Source: Acridotheres tristis (Eukaryota > Chordata > Aves > Passeriformes > Sturnidae). From it: a stretch of DNA of 64,000 bases. Location: positions 7,917,034 to 7,981,033 of the forward strand of contig CM072888.1 of the NCBI GenBank assembly GCA_037013685.1, read 5' to 3'. This document shows, piece after piece, positions 12,178 to 24,742 of this stretch. The notes below the pieces were generated by a model that had not been told where the DNA came from, made no database searches, and saw only the letters and a list, made by a program, of their open reading frames with translations. Each line of letters starts with the position of its first letter. Positions within the stretch are counted from its first letter, which is position 1. Position numbers and translations under genes: made by a program.

Positions 12178-15100
12178 TTACTGGTGAATTCCTTCCTTAT
12201 TTCTGAGTGATTTATAGCATTGAATTAGTTCTTCCAAATCTTCAGAAGCAACAAATAATACAGGAATAGAGTGAAGTATATTTACAAGCAAGGGGTCTGT
12301 CAAATTATGTTTCCCCGTTGTTCCTTGGTAAAGAAATGCAGGTTCTAGCAAAGACAAAAGACAGGATGAGCCTGAAGTGCTCAGCCTAACACGACAAAAG
12401 GACACCTGGAGAATGCCATTTGGGAACCACATTTGGTGATGGAGGTTTTCTTTTTGTTGTTGAAGTCATGACCCCTGAAATGAGACTGACATGTAAAAAC
12501 AAAGACCCAAATTACAGTCCTTTTACAAGGGCAACATGCACATGAGTGTTCCTGTTCTCATTATGGTATCTTCAGTTTTTGATTTCTTCAGTTTTGGAGA
12601 TTTTGATAAAGAAACCTGGAAAGTTCTGGAATGCAGTCCAGTACTTACCCAATGCCCGTTTCTCCCTGGCATCTCTGATCTGAAAAATCAGGTTCAGACT
12701 GCCAGCAGACTGACTTTTCTCACCTTATTGTGTTATTTCTGCTTCTCGTTTTGACTTCTAACAGAGAGGGCAAAGACACAAACGTATTGAAACACAAAAA
12801 AAATCAACCAATCACCCAACCAACCAAATGAAAAAAGCCAAAACAGGAACAGCAGCACTCTGAACACCAAGCAAGTTCAAAGTTGTTTTGAAGTCTGGCA
12901 GAGGTCTGAGGTGTCTTTTATGGTTGAGGTGTCTATTCATCCATTTTGTGGTGTGGAGAGTGGGCTGACTTTCACAACTCTTCTGGAGGGCAGAACTGTG
13001 AAGCAGCAGGTTTTGACGTGCTCTTCTTCCTTACCCTCTGCAACCTCACTTAGCAAGCACTGCACTTTTAATAGTACTGTGGTAGAAATATTAATTCATT
13101 CAGTAGATTGAAGTAGATTCAGCACCCCCAGGTCTTTTTCATCAGGCAGCTTTCACAGGAAAGCAGCACAGTGAATGCTGCTTAGGGGCATTGCTTGCTT
13201 TCATCTTTATGGCATGAGAAATAGACTCATCAACTACCATCGTTCTACTAAGGTTTGTCAGTACAGTACTGGAGAGGAGGCCTTCCAACCGCTTGTGGAA
13301 ATTAATTTTTACCCTCTCTATAATTAAATTGCCACTCTTAGAGATTTGTGCTAAGCGTAGGGGAATAATTTAGACACACAATGTAATAACACTTCCAGAT
13401 GGTATGTTCATGAGTCTGTTTTCTAATGGTTTAATTAATTATTCTAGTCTTTCAAAGCATGTGAACCATCATTATCCACCACAGTGTCCTTAACCTGAGC
13501 CAGAGCCTGGATACTTGCTCCCTATGTTTCTTGGTTGTATTCTCTTTGCATGCTTGCCCTAATCAAGGAATTATTGTCAAGCAAACACAATAAATAACTG
13601 ACAAAGTCACAGAGTGTAAATATCTGTTTATTACTACCCAGTAAGGAAATTGTAGGTATGCCATGGGTGGTTTGGGTATATTATTAGGATCTGAAATTTT
13701 GTTACTCTGTCTGATAGTGTGATACCAGCAGCAACACTGTAGCCATGAGAGTAAACGAACTTGACCTTCTGGTTTATATGAAATAGGCTGAAATAAATTA
13801 TGTGGTGGGTATTTTCTGCTACTGCTTTCTCTGTGTGAATGATTCTGTGTTCTCATTCTGCCTGATTTGCCAAAAAATCCTCTTTCAAAAGAAAGAAGTG
13901 CAGTATCTGTGAATCTGTAATTGACATGGGATGTTTATTTCAGTTTATCTAAAATTTATATATGAGTGAGAATAAATACTGCTTATCTACTCTGCAGGTA
14001 TGTATATGCACATAGTATTCATATTTCACTGTTTGCCAGGTCATTTATTTATTTTTGGCAGTTGATATTTTTTAGGATAGTAGGCATCTAGACTTTCATG
14101 AAATGTGCTTCCTTCAGGAAATATCTTAATTTTTAAAGATGTCCTGAACAGTTTCTCAGAAACAACCCTAGCTGTCAAATTCTGAAACCTATTTTCATCA
14201 AAATCTTGTGCCCACAAATATTAATGTGTCCACAAATTTTGGAACTAGTACAAGATATTTTATTGATATTTAAATATTCAAAGGGTAGAAAAGATCATTA
14301 GACAGAAAGCTACATATGTAATGAAGCTGCTCATCTGGACTTGAAACTACTTGCCTTATATTTATGGAAATGGATTCTGACAGGCTACCTAAAATTCACT
14401 TCACCCGGCTTCCTCTTCTATCATCAATTAGGAGCACAATATTTGGATACATTCAGGACAAAAAAAATTGGAAAAAAACTTACTTGCTTTGTCTGGAGAG
14501 TTATTGAACCATCATAGAAGCCCCTGCACAACACAGCAGTTCATTCCGTGTAATTCACGGTCATACATGAAGCAATTCCCTGTATATTAGATTTATAATC
14601 TGTTTAATCCTTTCTTCTTAGTGCTCCTGTTCTTCAATTAGTGCCTTTTCACACACATTTCTCTAATCTTAATCTTATTTCATCTTCCTATACCCTGGGA
14701 ATTGCAGGATCTATTCAGTATTTTTTGAAGCTGGTGGTAGATAAAAGCCGGTTTGTTTTTCTGAGGAAAAAAAGAAAACCTGGTGCTATGCCCAGCTGTG
14801 GTGATAATAAATTTGTGTGCATCAGCCACCTTTTGGAATGTTGCTGGATTTAGTTTCCTGAAAAATGACATGATATTTCTACTATCAGGAATGCACAATA
14901 GCATAATTAAGGAAAAAATGTAGTTGATTCTCTTCCTTGCACATCAGATTGCACCTCACTTCTCATGAGATTGTATTATCAGCACTGTAGATAATATAAA
15001 GAAAAAAGACTACGTTTTAGTTTAAAATCCTCCTCCTTTTTCTTCTTTCAAATAGGAAAAGAGTCCACTCAGAATAAAAAAATAACATATATAACTGAGA

Positions 15101-17372
15101 AGGAGGGAAACATCAAATTTTACAGCATTATCTCACAAAACACTTACAGTCCTACTTCACAGTTAAACTATCACAAGAAAAGACGTGGGATGTTCTTTAA
15201 AGGTAAAATTCTATCTGTACAAGGCAATGCATCACCCAAGTGCTACTTAAACCTTGAAATAAGTGTGCCTCAAGTAGTTTGTAGACCATCACACAACGAT
15301 GGATTTCACTCTAAGAAATATCAAGTAGTACTTTTCAATCTGAATCAATGGTCTGAGAGGCACAATAGAGTCAAAATACAGTTGATTTATAAATCTATGT
15401 GAGTATAGAACTTACATAAATAGAAATAGAAGTAAATATATGTGTATGTAGACAAACACAAGATATAAACATTAAAATGTATTTAGTAAAGTTTTACTGA
15501 AGTAAAATCTTATCTCCCGAGGGAGATTGCAGTTGCTTTTTCTTTTTGTGGGAAACTACAGTAATGTCACACAACTATTCTGAAAGGACATAATGATTTG
15601 GGCATGAAAAGACTAAAATTACAGGAAAATGAACCTCAAAATCGCATGTCCTCTGATAATTGAGTCCTTGGTGTGCAAAAAAGCCAGAATATCAAATATA
15701 AGCCTATTATACTAGTTACCTGCCTTTCAGTTGGAACTTGCTGCTAGCCATAAAAATAGTGGTGTTCACACCGCGCAAGTTTAATTCCATCAGATTTGTT
15801 GAAGCTTGAGTCTTTAATAAAGGACATTTTTTCAAGAAAGCAAACTTATCTCTTTCCCCTTCAGGGTTTTCTCCTCTTATCCTTTCCTAGTGAAACTCTG
15901 CTGAAGTAAAAAACAGGACCACAACTGTCTGCTATCATATGGCAGTTTGAAGTTTCACCATGACATTGTTTTCCAGAGATGACTGATACAGATATTAAAC
16001 AGAATGTCAGCTTCGAGGGATGCTCAGAAAGATGTAAAATGGGTTCATTAATACTGACTGAATTAATGTATTAGCACTTTGACCTTATCTCCCATAAATT
16101 CAAAAGGGCAACAGAAAACAAAACAAGCACAACAAAAATCAACAAGCCAACTGAAAATATTTACATTTGACCTCAAAGATCAATAAATCAGAATTTCTAC
16201 TTCACTAGCTCTGGTAGAAAATTGTAATTTCTCCTTAGGCTGAGAGGAGATATCCTATGTGTTTTGTACTGTATATGCTTTTTTTGGTGTGTATATTTTT
16301 CTGTCTTTTGACTGTGTAACTTCTACGTAAATCACCACAGACATAAAAAACAGATGTGGAAATCTTCATTTCTGGGGTCTGAGAAAGAGAAAATTAATAA
16401 CTTCATGGTATATTGTGGCTGTTGAAGTTAGCAGTGATTAAATCCATGCAAAGTTGCTCAAGACTGAAAGAATGGCAAACGGCCATTCATTTACAGCCTA
16501 CGCACTCATTTTGTTCTCCATCTTTGGCAAAAAAGTTTATGTAGAAAAATGTAAGCATGTATGCATCTTTGTGCACAAAAGATGGTAGCAAAATCCCTTA
16601 TGTTTGTGGCTAAAGGGTGCTGTTTCTTTGAAATCATCCTTGAAACAAGCACAAATGATTATATCATCCTATTACTTAAATGTACACTTCATATTACTTA
16701 AATGAACACAATTAACTTCCTATTACTTATATTCATAGGCATTTTTCACTGTGATCCAGCTGTCAGATGAAGTTCTTTGGTTGCATTAATTGGAAACATC
16801 TGGATTTAGGGCCCTGTGCTTGCTTCTAGAAGCTAGGTTTAGCATTTGGAATGTATTTAGATGTGATTCCCTCCCCAGAAGATTTCTTAGTCTTTAAATT
16901 GGCCAGGAAAGACCACTGAGGTTCCTGCTAGCAGGTGGCTGCCTGTTCCCTCCAGCCAATATTGTCTGGGTGCAATGGTAGCACAACAGACTAGAGGTTT
17001 CTCCATTCCTTGGCTGAGTTTTTGTGTTGGGAGGCAGGGCAATATGAAAATCCCAGAAACATCTCCAAGGCATCATGAATTTTAAATCCCATTTGAGATT
17101 GTAATTTGCTAATCCTTCTTCATCCAATGCCATAACTAGGATCAATGGATCTGGGGGCAATTGACCCAAATTCTGCCTTAGAGAGATGCTGTCACAGAAA
17201 GGTTGTGTTCCAGTGTACACTCTATGTCCATATCTTTTCTCTCTCTGCCAAACAGACATAATAAGACCAGCAACAGTTCTAAAGTTACCTTCAAATTTTT
17301 CTGATTCTTTCTCTGCCATTAATTGTTCTAAGAGCAAAGATCTTCAGGTTCTTTGTTTTCTGAAAAATTTAT
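12178..17372. other. Non-coding stretch; weak minus-strand exon-like ORF at its left end
   Basis: The stretch is AT-rich. At 12178-12344 (minus) a 55-codon frame follows a strong acceptor-like pyrimidine tract, but nothing else supports it. An A/C-rich tract lies at about 12791-12845. Short near-tandem copies of 'tattacttaaat' lie at 16669-16733. A 147-codon minus frame at 16894-17337 has no recognisable domain and is treated as chance. Confidence 0.5.
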
Positions 17373-17440
17373 GTTTTGGTTTTTTTGGTGGTTTTTTTTT
17401 GGTTTGTGTTTGTTTGTTTGGTTGTTTTTTTTTGCTTTTT
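17373..17440 (+). repeat. T-rich/G-interrupted low-complexity tract
   Basis: About 68 bp of T with G interruptions, including a few GTTT units in tandem. Same type as the tract at 3092-3213. Confidence 0.88.
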
Positions 17441-20400
17441 TCACTTGCATTAAACATTTCACTTAGTGGTTTTTAGTTGGGGGAAAAGAGGCGCTCCTAT
17501 TTGGTTGGAGAAGTTATGGAATGAGATTCATGTTTTTCTTCTGCTTCACAAATATAAATCAAGTAGTTGAAATTCTATCCATTATAAAACCAGGTAACAA
17601 GAAAAAAAATTCTATATACCAAGAAACAGGTCTTACAATTGTTGTCAACCAAAAATGGCTGACAAAAGGTAAGTGGTTTTGTACTATCAGCCTAGCATAG
17701 AAAAATTATTTGTTAGAGCCAGAAATCTGGATTGCAGTGAAGCTGAAATGTATTTTTGGATGATGTACCTTGAGAGGGCACCATTAAGAAAAGGTTGATC
17801 ACTATGGGGTCAAAACTAAACAGGGAGTTGAGCTGTCTTCTATTATTTCAGCAGGGTTGTTAACTCATACCAAGTTCTTCATTGGCACTACATTGGCCTA
17901 GATTTTCTTTTTTAATTTGAGAAAAAGTCTTATGGTACACTTTATAAAATTAATGCCAAGGAATAAGCTTTAATTACAAACACATTTTATCCTTTAAAAC
18001 TAAAAGCACTTATCAAACAGTAAATCATTGTTATGATTGTAGAAATGAATATATTATACAGATAATGTCATCACAACAGAAATAATGGCCTGATCCAAAG
18101 TCCATTAAAATCAATGAGCCCAGGATTGTATTATTCAGATTTTAAAGATTTTCTCTTTCACCTTATCAATCTATGAGCTTCGTGCTCCTTAGTGTGCTTC
18201 TGTGTTCACACAACTTGGCATTTTGTCTTCTCTTTGCAAGGGTTAAAGTCTTAATCCCTAACAAAGCATAGTAGGACACAAAAAGGCTGACTGGAAAGTT
18301 TCCAATGCCTATTGTAATCTTTCCAGTATTTTTTGTGTGTGGCTACAAAAGTCATCTCAAACCTTCTGAATAGTCAGTAATCCATATTTAGTTCACTAAC
18401 CAACCCTTTAAAAAAATTTGATACTTGATTGGCAATTGGGTACAATGATTGCCTTTATCACAGAATGTTGTTAGCCAGAGACAGACCTCTCCCTTGAATA
18501 TAATGGATAATTTGTTTTCTTAACTTGGAGTGATATTGAATATCACTTTCAGAGAGTATATCTTCAAAAACTAACACATTTTGGTTCCCGTTATTAGGCT
18601 CTCTTCTTGTCAACCATCTTTCTAATAGAAACCTTATTTCCACAAGTAGCTGTGGAAAGAATTTACCTAGTGGTCATTGCCATGTGCGGAACAAAATTTT
18701 TTTTACATGTCCATAAACTTTTTTCTTCTTTTCCATCTGCTAATCAGAGAACAAAGTGCTGTGTGTTGACAGACCAGTGGCAAACTGTACAGAGTGTATA
18801 GTGAATTTTAAATTCTCTAAGAAAAGACCCAGAGAGGTGATAATGAATATACTCAGGAAAACGTTATCTTCTTATCAGTATTCTAAAAGCAGAGAATATG
18901 AGTAAGTTAGGGTAAAATAGTAGGCTAAATTGTCTATTTTGTATTCTCTATTCAGCTGCATTGTTTTCATTTTCCTAATCAGGAAAATAAAGAAAAAAAG
19001 CTATCCCACTGAGATAAAGCAAGTGACAACTACACTGCAAGTCTGTTATTTGCAGTGTTTTTAATTTTAAAAGATACAATATGAACACAATTTACATAGG
19101 AAATGTTAAGACTTCCGTAGGTGTGTAGGCTTAGGAAATACTCCGTGCTGCTGCATCCACTAAAAAGTGCCTAAGTTTTTCACTAGTGATTGAGAGGGAA
19201 CTGCACTGGCTAATATGCTTTATTTCCCAACACCAGGGAGTTTCAATTCACAGTTTGTTAACTTGACAGAAAATGAAACTTCCCACTTTATATTAGAGGT
19301 AGGTGTATATGCGTGTGAGTCTCAAAATTTTATAAGGCATGGCATTCTAAAAATCCTTAGAAAAAAGACTAGGAATTTGAACCTGCAATTATCCTCCAAC
19401 ATAAAACTTAGGCTGTGAGACTGATGGCTGTGTCTCTAGTGCTTCACTACTTGTCCAGCCTCTGTGCTCACCCCTGTGTGCCTGAGGTGCCTTAGCCTGT
19501 TAGGGCACACCTGGAAATATTTGTCATTTTGAGGAATAGAGGTTTACCAGGGGCTTGCAGCAGACAGAAGAGGCTTGATCTTTCACTTCTCTGTTGCTGC
19601 ACTCTGGATAAATAGAGACACGCAGGCTGTTTTGGAGGTGAGCTGAGTTTGGGCTCTCATGTGAAATAGTTTAGATCCAGCCTACACACCGTCTCCATGG
19701 GTGATCTCATCTAAGAAGCAAAGTGAAAACTCTATCAAATGACATTAGACCCTGGAACCTGATAGTCAGGGCAGGTTAATTAAATGAGCAACTGCCCACA
19801 GCGTCTCTGCTCATTTGGGATTTTGCAGTCACTATGACAGACATGGAGAAGCAGCTCTCGTTTTATACTACAGCTGCATCTTAGGATCACATGAAATCCC
19901 TTCTGCCCAAACTAATCAGATTCAGAGTCATTCTCCCGTCTCCTGATGCTCTAATCTGCTCTCCTTTGGCATCATCCATCACGGGACACCAATGAACTGT
20001 GCTGACCTGTGAGAATAATGGAGAGCAGGGGGGGCATCTGTAGGTTAATGTGTCAGCTGTGCTGGATGACAGATGCCTGCAATGATCTGGCCCACGGTGA
20101 GATGTTACACTCAGAAAGGTAACAGCCCTGCAGAAACGAGCCACAGAGAGGCATAGAGAAAGAACTGGGGGGAGAGAAAACAAACCAAAAATACTTGTTA
20201 CATACACAAGGAAAAGTCTCCAAAGATCAAGGGAAAGATGAGAGAACAACAAAGAGGATTTTAGATTCTGAAGATGAGGAGCTACATAAAAATAATTGTT
20301 TCATTCTGCAGCTTAGGGCAGTGCTATAACTCTTTATTAGGCAATTATTTTCTGTCATTTTGAAGACTTTATCTCTGCCAACAACATAAAGATTCTACCT

Positions 20401-20850
20401 GAACTCTTTGCAGCCACGTTCCCTTCACCCCTGTGATAGCTGTATGCACCTGCTCTGTAATTCTTCCTTGCTCTTGTCAAGTGCTGGACTTCTTGTGTTA
20501 TCACAGCAACCTGTCAATACCTGCATAGCAAAACTGATAATAAAACTAGCACTTTTAGTATAGTAATGTGCTTTACCTCACTACTCTGTGGGCCAGATTC
20601 TGATAACCTTATTTATAATGAACAGTATCTCCTTCTGAGAGGTAGATTGCCTAATAGGATAAAGTGCTATCAATACTTGTCCCTGAAGTTTTGAATTAAA
20701 GGGTCACACTTTATCAGTCAGTGAAATACCAGCAGCTTTGGGATGAGATGTGACAACAGCTTAACAGTACATACCACCTGCTACCCAACAGTTTAAGACA
20801 CAAAATAAAGAATACCACAGCCACTTGAAGAGGCAGAGGAAATTGAGCTA
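17441..20850. other. Non-coding stretch, slightly GC-richer at 19430-20260
   Basis: AT-rich in its first half. From about 19430 to 20260 the composition is more balanced, and a homeodomain-like TTAATTAA site occurs near 19776-19783. This could be a conserved non-coding block, but conservation cannot be judged from one sequence. An exon-like minus frame at 18458-18649 is discussed as a finding. Confidence 0.45.
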
Positions 20851-21660
20851 CTAGTTGCTTTGGATAGCTTTGGTCTCTCTGATCAGACCAGCAGTTATGG
20901 CTGGTCTATATCCAGAGCCCCCATCCAGGGGCTGGATGGGTTCATTTAGCCCCAGGCCTCTTTCAGCTACAGGTAACTGATTAGGTGAACCTTCAATTAC
21001 TGGAAAGCTGCTGTTCCACTTTCCTTCCTGGAGGAGCAGCACCTTTATTTTGTCTTTCTTCAGGGTTTTCCTTCTGTTCCTCTTTGGAGAGCCACTATAG
21101 TTCTCTTTTACTACGTTCCTGTCTAGAGGATTCTTTTGCACACAAGTAACAGATATTTTAAAATTATTTTCACTGATTTTACATTTGTATCCTCTTCTTT
21201 TTTTTTTCTTCTCATCTTTGCTCACAATCTTTCCAGTGGAATATGGTTCACACTGGTTCTTTATTAGAATAGAAAAAGGCTACACAATAAATAAAATGAG
21301 GTCACAGCTGTACACATCTCTGTCTTTTACCTGCAAGTAAACTCTTTGATTCCCATAAAGTATTTGCATGTTTTATCTTTGTATGATTTATCAGAACTCT
21401 TAAAAGAGATTGTCTTGTTCAGGAAACCAAACAAACCACTAAATTCTCCCACAGTCTCTAACGGAGCCTCTATTGTCACTCTTGCAGTGGAAAACATCCC
21501 AGTTATTGGGATTTTGAATATGAGTAGCAAATATATCCTCTTTTGCAAAATTAGCCACCTGAGGTGCTATCTGCTAAGCTGTATGCCAAGTGGTACATGT
21601 TGCCTGAAGGCTGACAGAGTGATGGCAAGAAAATATTCTAAGTGCATAGATAGAGTCAAA
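20851..21660. other. Stretch with two adjacent exon-like minus-strand frames, uncertain
   Basis: Two minus-strand open frames sit close together: 21327-21548 (ends at a CAG/GTAAAA donor-like site) and 20851-21225 (extends upstream in frame to about 21285). The second is rich in Lys and Arg, which A-rich DNA gives easily. The splice phases I tried do not join the two, and no protein family is recognised. Left as unassigned sequence, not as a gene. Confidence 0.3.
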
Positions 21661-21680
21661 GAGACTGTGAAAGCAAGATG

Positions 21681-21905
21681 AGGGAAAAGGTTAGTGATGG
21701 GGTAGGGTTAGAAAAGTGAGGGGTAGAATTGGACTGGGGAACTGCAGGATGGTTTAGGAGAGATGAAAGGCCTTGGAGCAGAGGGAGGAAAGAAAAAGGG
21801 AAGTGAAATAACCACGAAGCTTGGAGACAGTATAAAAAGACTGAAAAAGGAGAAGTGGGGTAGGGGAGGGAAAGAAAGTGAGATTAAGGGAGTTGAAAAA
21901 CTAAA
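21681..21905 (+). repeat. Purine-rich (G/A) tract on + strand
   Basis: About 225 bp strongly biased to A and G on the plus strand, with G3-G4 runs at about 21699-21702, 21705-21707, 21720-21723 and 21736-21739, and further runs near 21855-21870. It is not a clean tandem repeat. The Pro/Ser/Phe-rich frame on the opposite strand reflects this bias. Confidence 0.7.
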
Positions 21906-24199
21906 TCCTGAAGTGCAACTGACATTGTCAGCCCAAAGTCGAACCATAGAGGTTTGTCCTTTGGTTTTCATAAACTTCTCCTGGTTTATGTTAGGTTTCA
22001 TGAGCTATTACTGCAGTATCAAGATACTGACCTGGGAAGAAAATAGATACAGGAACAGATCGCATAGAATACAAATGAATATAGAAGAGGGAGAGGAAAC
22101 GTAAAGTTAAAATTCACCTAAAAAAGGGAAGAGGGATAAAATTAAGATATATATCCTGAAGATTACTTTCCATTGACTCCACTGAGACAGTGAAAATACA
22201 GAATCCTGCTGGGCTAGAAGTTTACTGATGCATTTAAGGACACTTGTGTGGGTAGGGTGCTTGTGGTGATTAATTCCTGCATACTCCAGTGTTGATAGTA
22301 AACCATCTGAAGTCTGAGTTTCATTAATGCTAGTTAGTAGGGCTTAGCTGGTAACAATAAAGCATGATTAGATGTCCCTAATTAGACTCCTTAAAATATT
22401 GTGCCTGAATATTCATTGATTATATTACAGTTTGAAATACTCAGGTTGAGATAATTTCCTTATCTGAGAGGTAAAATGTATTGACTATTGGAGAAATGTT
22501 ATTTGCATAAATTATATCAAATATGTAAATCCAGTGAAAGTTTTGAGTGTAGAGAAAAGAAAACCATTGATATCTGGAAAATGGTATGTTGATATCAATA
22601 TGAAAAAGGTGGGGAAAGAGATAAAAGCATTGTTCTTCCTTGCAGAAATGGTTGCTGTAGAGTTCATTTTCCCCCTTGTTTTTTGTTACACTCTGTCTGT
22701 TATTTAGATTTGTTTACAGTTATTAAATGAAATATTGCACTGGCAATAGAACTTTCCCACCCCCTCTCTTTTTCTTACTGTCTTTCTGACTTGACAAATG
22801 CCATTTCCAGATGTATGTTTACCCTACCTAGTACATAATGTACTTTGACGAACATGAATAAAACCAAACAGCAACAGTGTGTGCTTCAGAAATGTGAGAC
22901 TTCATTCACAAGTTGTCTCACAGACTGTTTGCTAGCCAGTTTTTATTTCCAGTACACATTTTTTCGTATATTCATTATGTCCATAAAGGCAAGTGCCATT
23001 TACCTAGTGCATTAATTTAATTGGAGTAGCTGTGATTAGTTCAAATGCTTGACATAGCATAGGGCTGTACTAATCAAGGTCTTTGTTTAAATACATGACT
23101 CAAGGCTAGAGAAGACAGTAGGGCTGAGCACTAAAACATGTACCTGAGATTAAAGACTGAAATATATTTTAGGGCAAAATACATTCCTTAGCCAATATAC
23201 TAAGATCCTAATAGTACTGTATATATCCCTCTGCTTTTGGAGACTTGTAATGCATGGGGCTTCTGCCATGGTAAATTTGTTAACAGTGTAATAAAATCTC
23301 ATGCTGATTCCCTACCAGTAAAATCCTGTAAATTCCACTGACCACAGGCAGGGTTATGATCATCTGTAGATAAAGGCACATGCTACAGTAATGAACAGGT
23401 TCTGTGAATAAAGTAACGCTTTCTAGACAGAAAGCAATTAGTGAGGAACAGTGAGAATATCCACTCAGTTTGCATGTTTGTTTGCAGTATAAACCACACC
23501 CACAAAGGCTTCACTGGCTTTGTTTATTTATGTACTTGACATTAGCACCACTGCTACAGTGATGAAAATCTGAATCTCTAGTGATGAGCATACAAAGGCA
23601 CACAGATAGCACCTCTAATTGGCAGAATCAGAAAGGGGAAGTTCACAAGGCTTGGCTGAAAGAGGATGAATGCTTCTGGTGCCACTGAAAATCTCTCTGT
23701 ACCTGTGCTCACAATCAGTTTGTGTGAAGTCTGTGTACCTCAGTGAGTACTTTGGAAGCCTGCTGTGTCACTTCAATCACAGCCCCGCCAGAAATGATGT
23801 GCCATAAAAACCCGTGTCAAATTCTGCCTAATAGAACTACCTGAAGCATCAGCATGGAGAAATAAAATAAACTATCAAAGTGAGATGCACGGTTTTGTAT
23901 TACAACAATTTGTTTTCCAGGGAAGGCAGGATACTGAAACAAACCATCTTGACTTATGTGTCAGTTTTTAAGTTCAGCATGTATCTAATACTTACTCCTG
24001 AAAAGTGCTGAGAACCCATGGCTTCTATTGAATTGGTATTTGCTTCCAGCCTAAAGAAAATTAGAGAAGGCTATTTCTGAGAGCTGAGGGAGCTGGCACT
24101 GAGAGTAAGTGATAGGGATTGGCTTGGCAAGTAAATATCATCGTCTTCCAAAATTGTTTCTGATCCAATTCTCATAATGACAGCTAAGCTTCCAAATCG
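21906..24199. other. Non-coding AT-rich stretch
   Basis: No exon, RNA gene or known repeat identified. Near 23478-23523 there is a small cluster of motifs resembling binding sites (fork-head-like, AACCACA, and facing ACAAAG/CTTTGT), noted only as a pattern. Confidence 0.5.
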
Positions 24200-24715
24200 A
24201 GTCAGAGTCAGCAGTGCAAACAAGTGGGAGCTCTTCCTTTTCACACTCTAGGTGCTTTTCTGCCCTCCTCTATAGTCCTCTGTTGCTCTTTATTTCTGCT
24301 TCCCCCTTCTGGGGGGCCTTATTCACTGCTCCCCTCGCTCCCCTGACAGGCTGCCAAACCCCTGACAAGTCACAAGCCCTCCCTTCTCCCCGAGATGCTG
24401 GCTAAGGAGGGATGCTTTCCAGCCCCCCAGGCAGACCAGCACAAACCCCCAGTGCTCTTTGCAGGTGTGGACAGAGCACACTTCAGCATCCCGCGTGTTT
24501 TGGAGCTAGGTTTTAATCCCAAAGCAGCTGGGCAAGCAGCCTGTGAACATGTGCAGCCCTTAGCACTTCCATAATACTTCCAGTGGCAGCAGAAGGTACT
24601 CAGGGATTAATTCTGTACCAAACCTGCTGCTTCTGGCTCCAGCCTGAGCAACTGTGCTTTCCTGGCTCGAGCTGCGGGATCTTCCCTGCCAGTCCTTCCT
24701 CCCCAGACACTCTGC
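24200..24715. other. GC-richer island, identity unknown
   Basis: Base composition rises to roughly balanced or C-rich (for example C runs near 24300-24440). No frame has recognisable domains. It ends at a long T run. It may be an old insertion or a regulatory block. Confidence 0.45.
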
Positions 24716-24742
24716 TTTTTTTTTTTTTTTTTTTTTTTTTTT
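24716..24742 (+). repeat. Poly(T), 27 bp
   Basis: An uninterrupted run of 27 T. It could be the antisense poly(A) tail of a retrocopy on the minus strand; in that case the retrocopy body would lie at higher coordinates, where I recognise nothing. Confidence 0.95.

Noticed and set aside
16894..17337. 147-codon minus-strand frame
   Set aside because: No recognisable domain or splice context. One or a few frames this long are expected by chance in 128 kb of strand length.
19887..20252. 121-codon minus-strand frame
   Set aside because: Lies in a moderately GC-richer segment where stops are rarer; no recognisable motif.
21691..21710. GGGTTAG motif resembling a telomere repeat
   Set aside because: A single copy inside a purine-rich tract, not an array.
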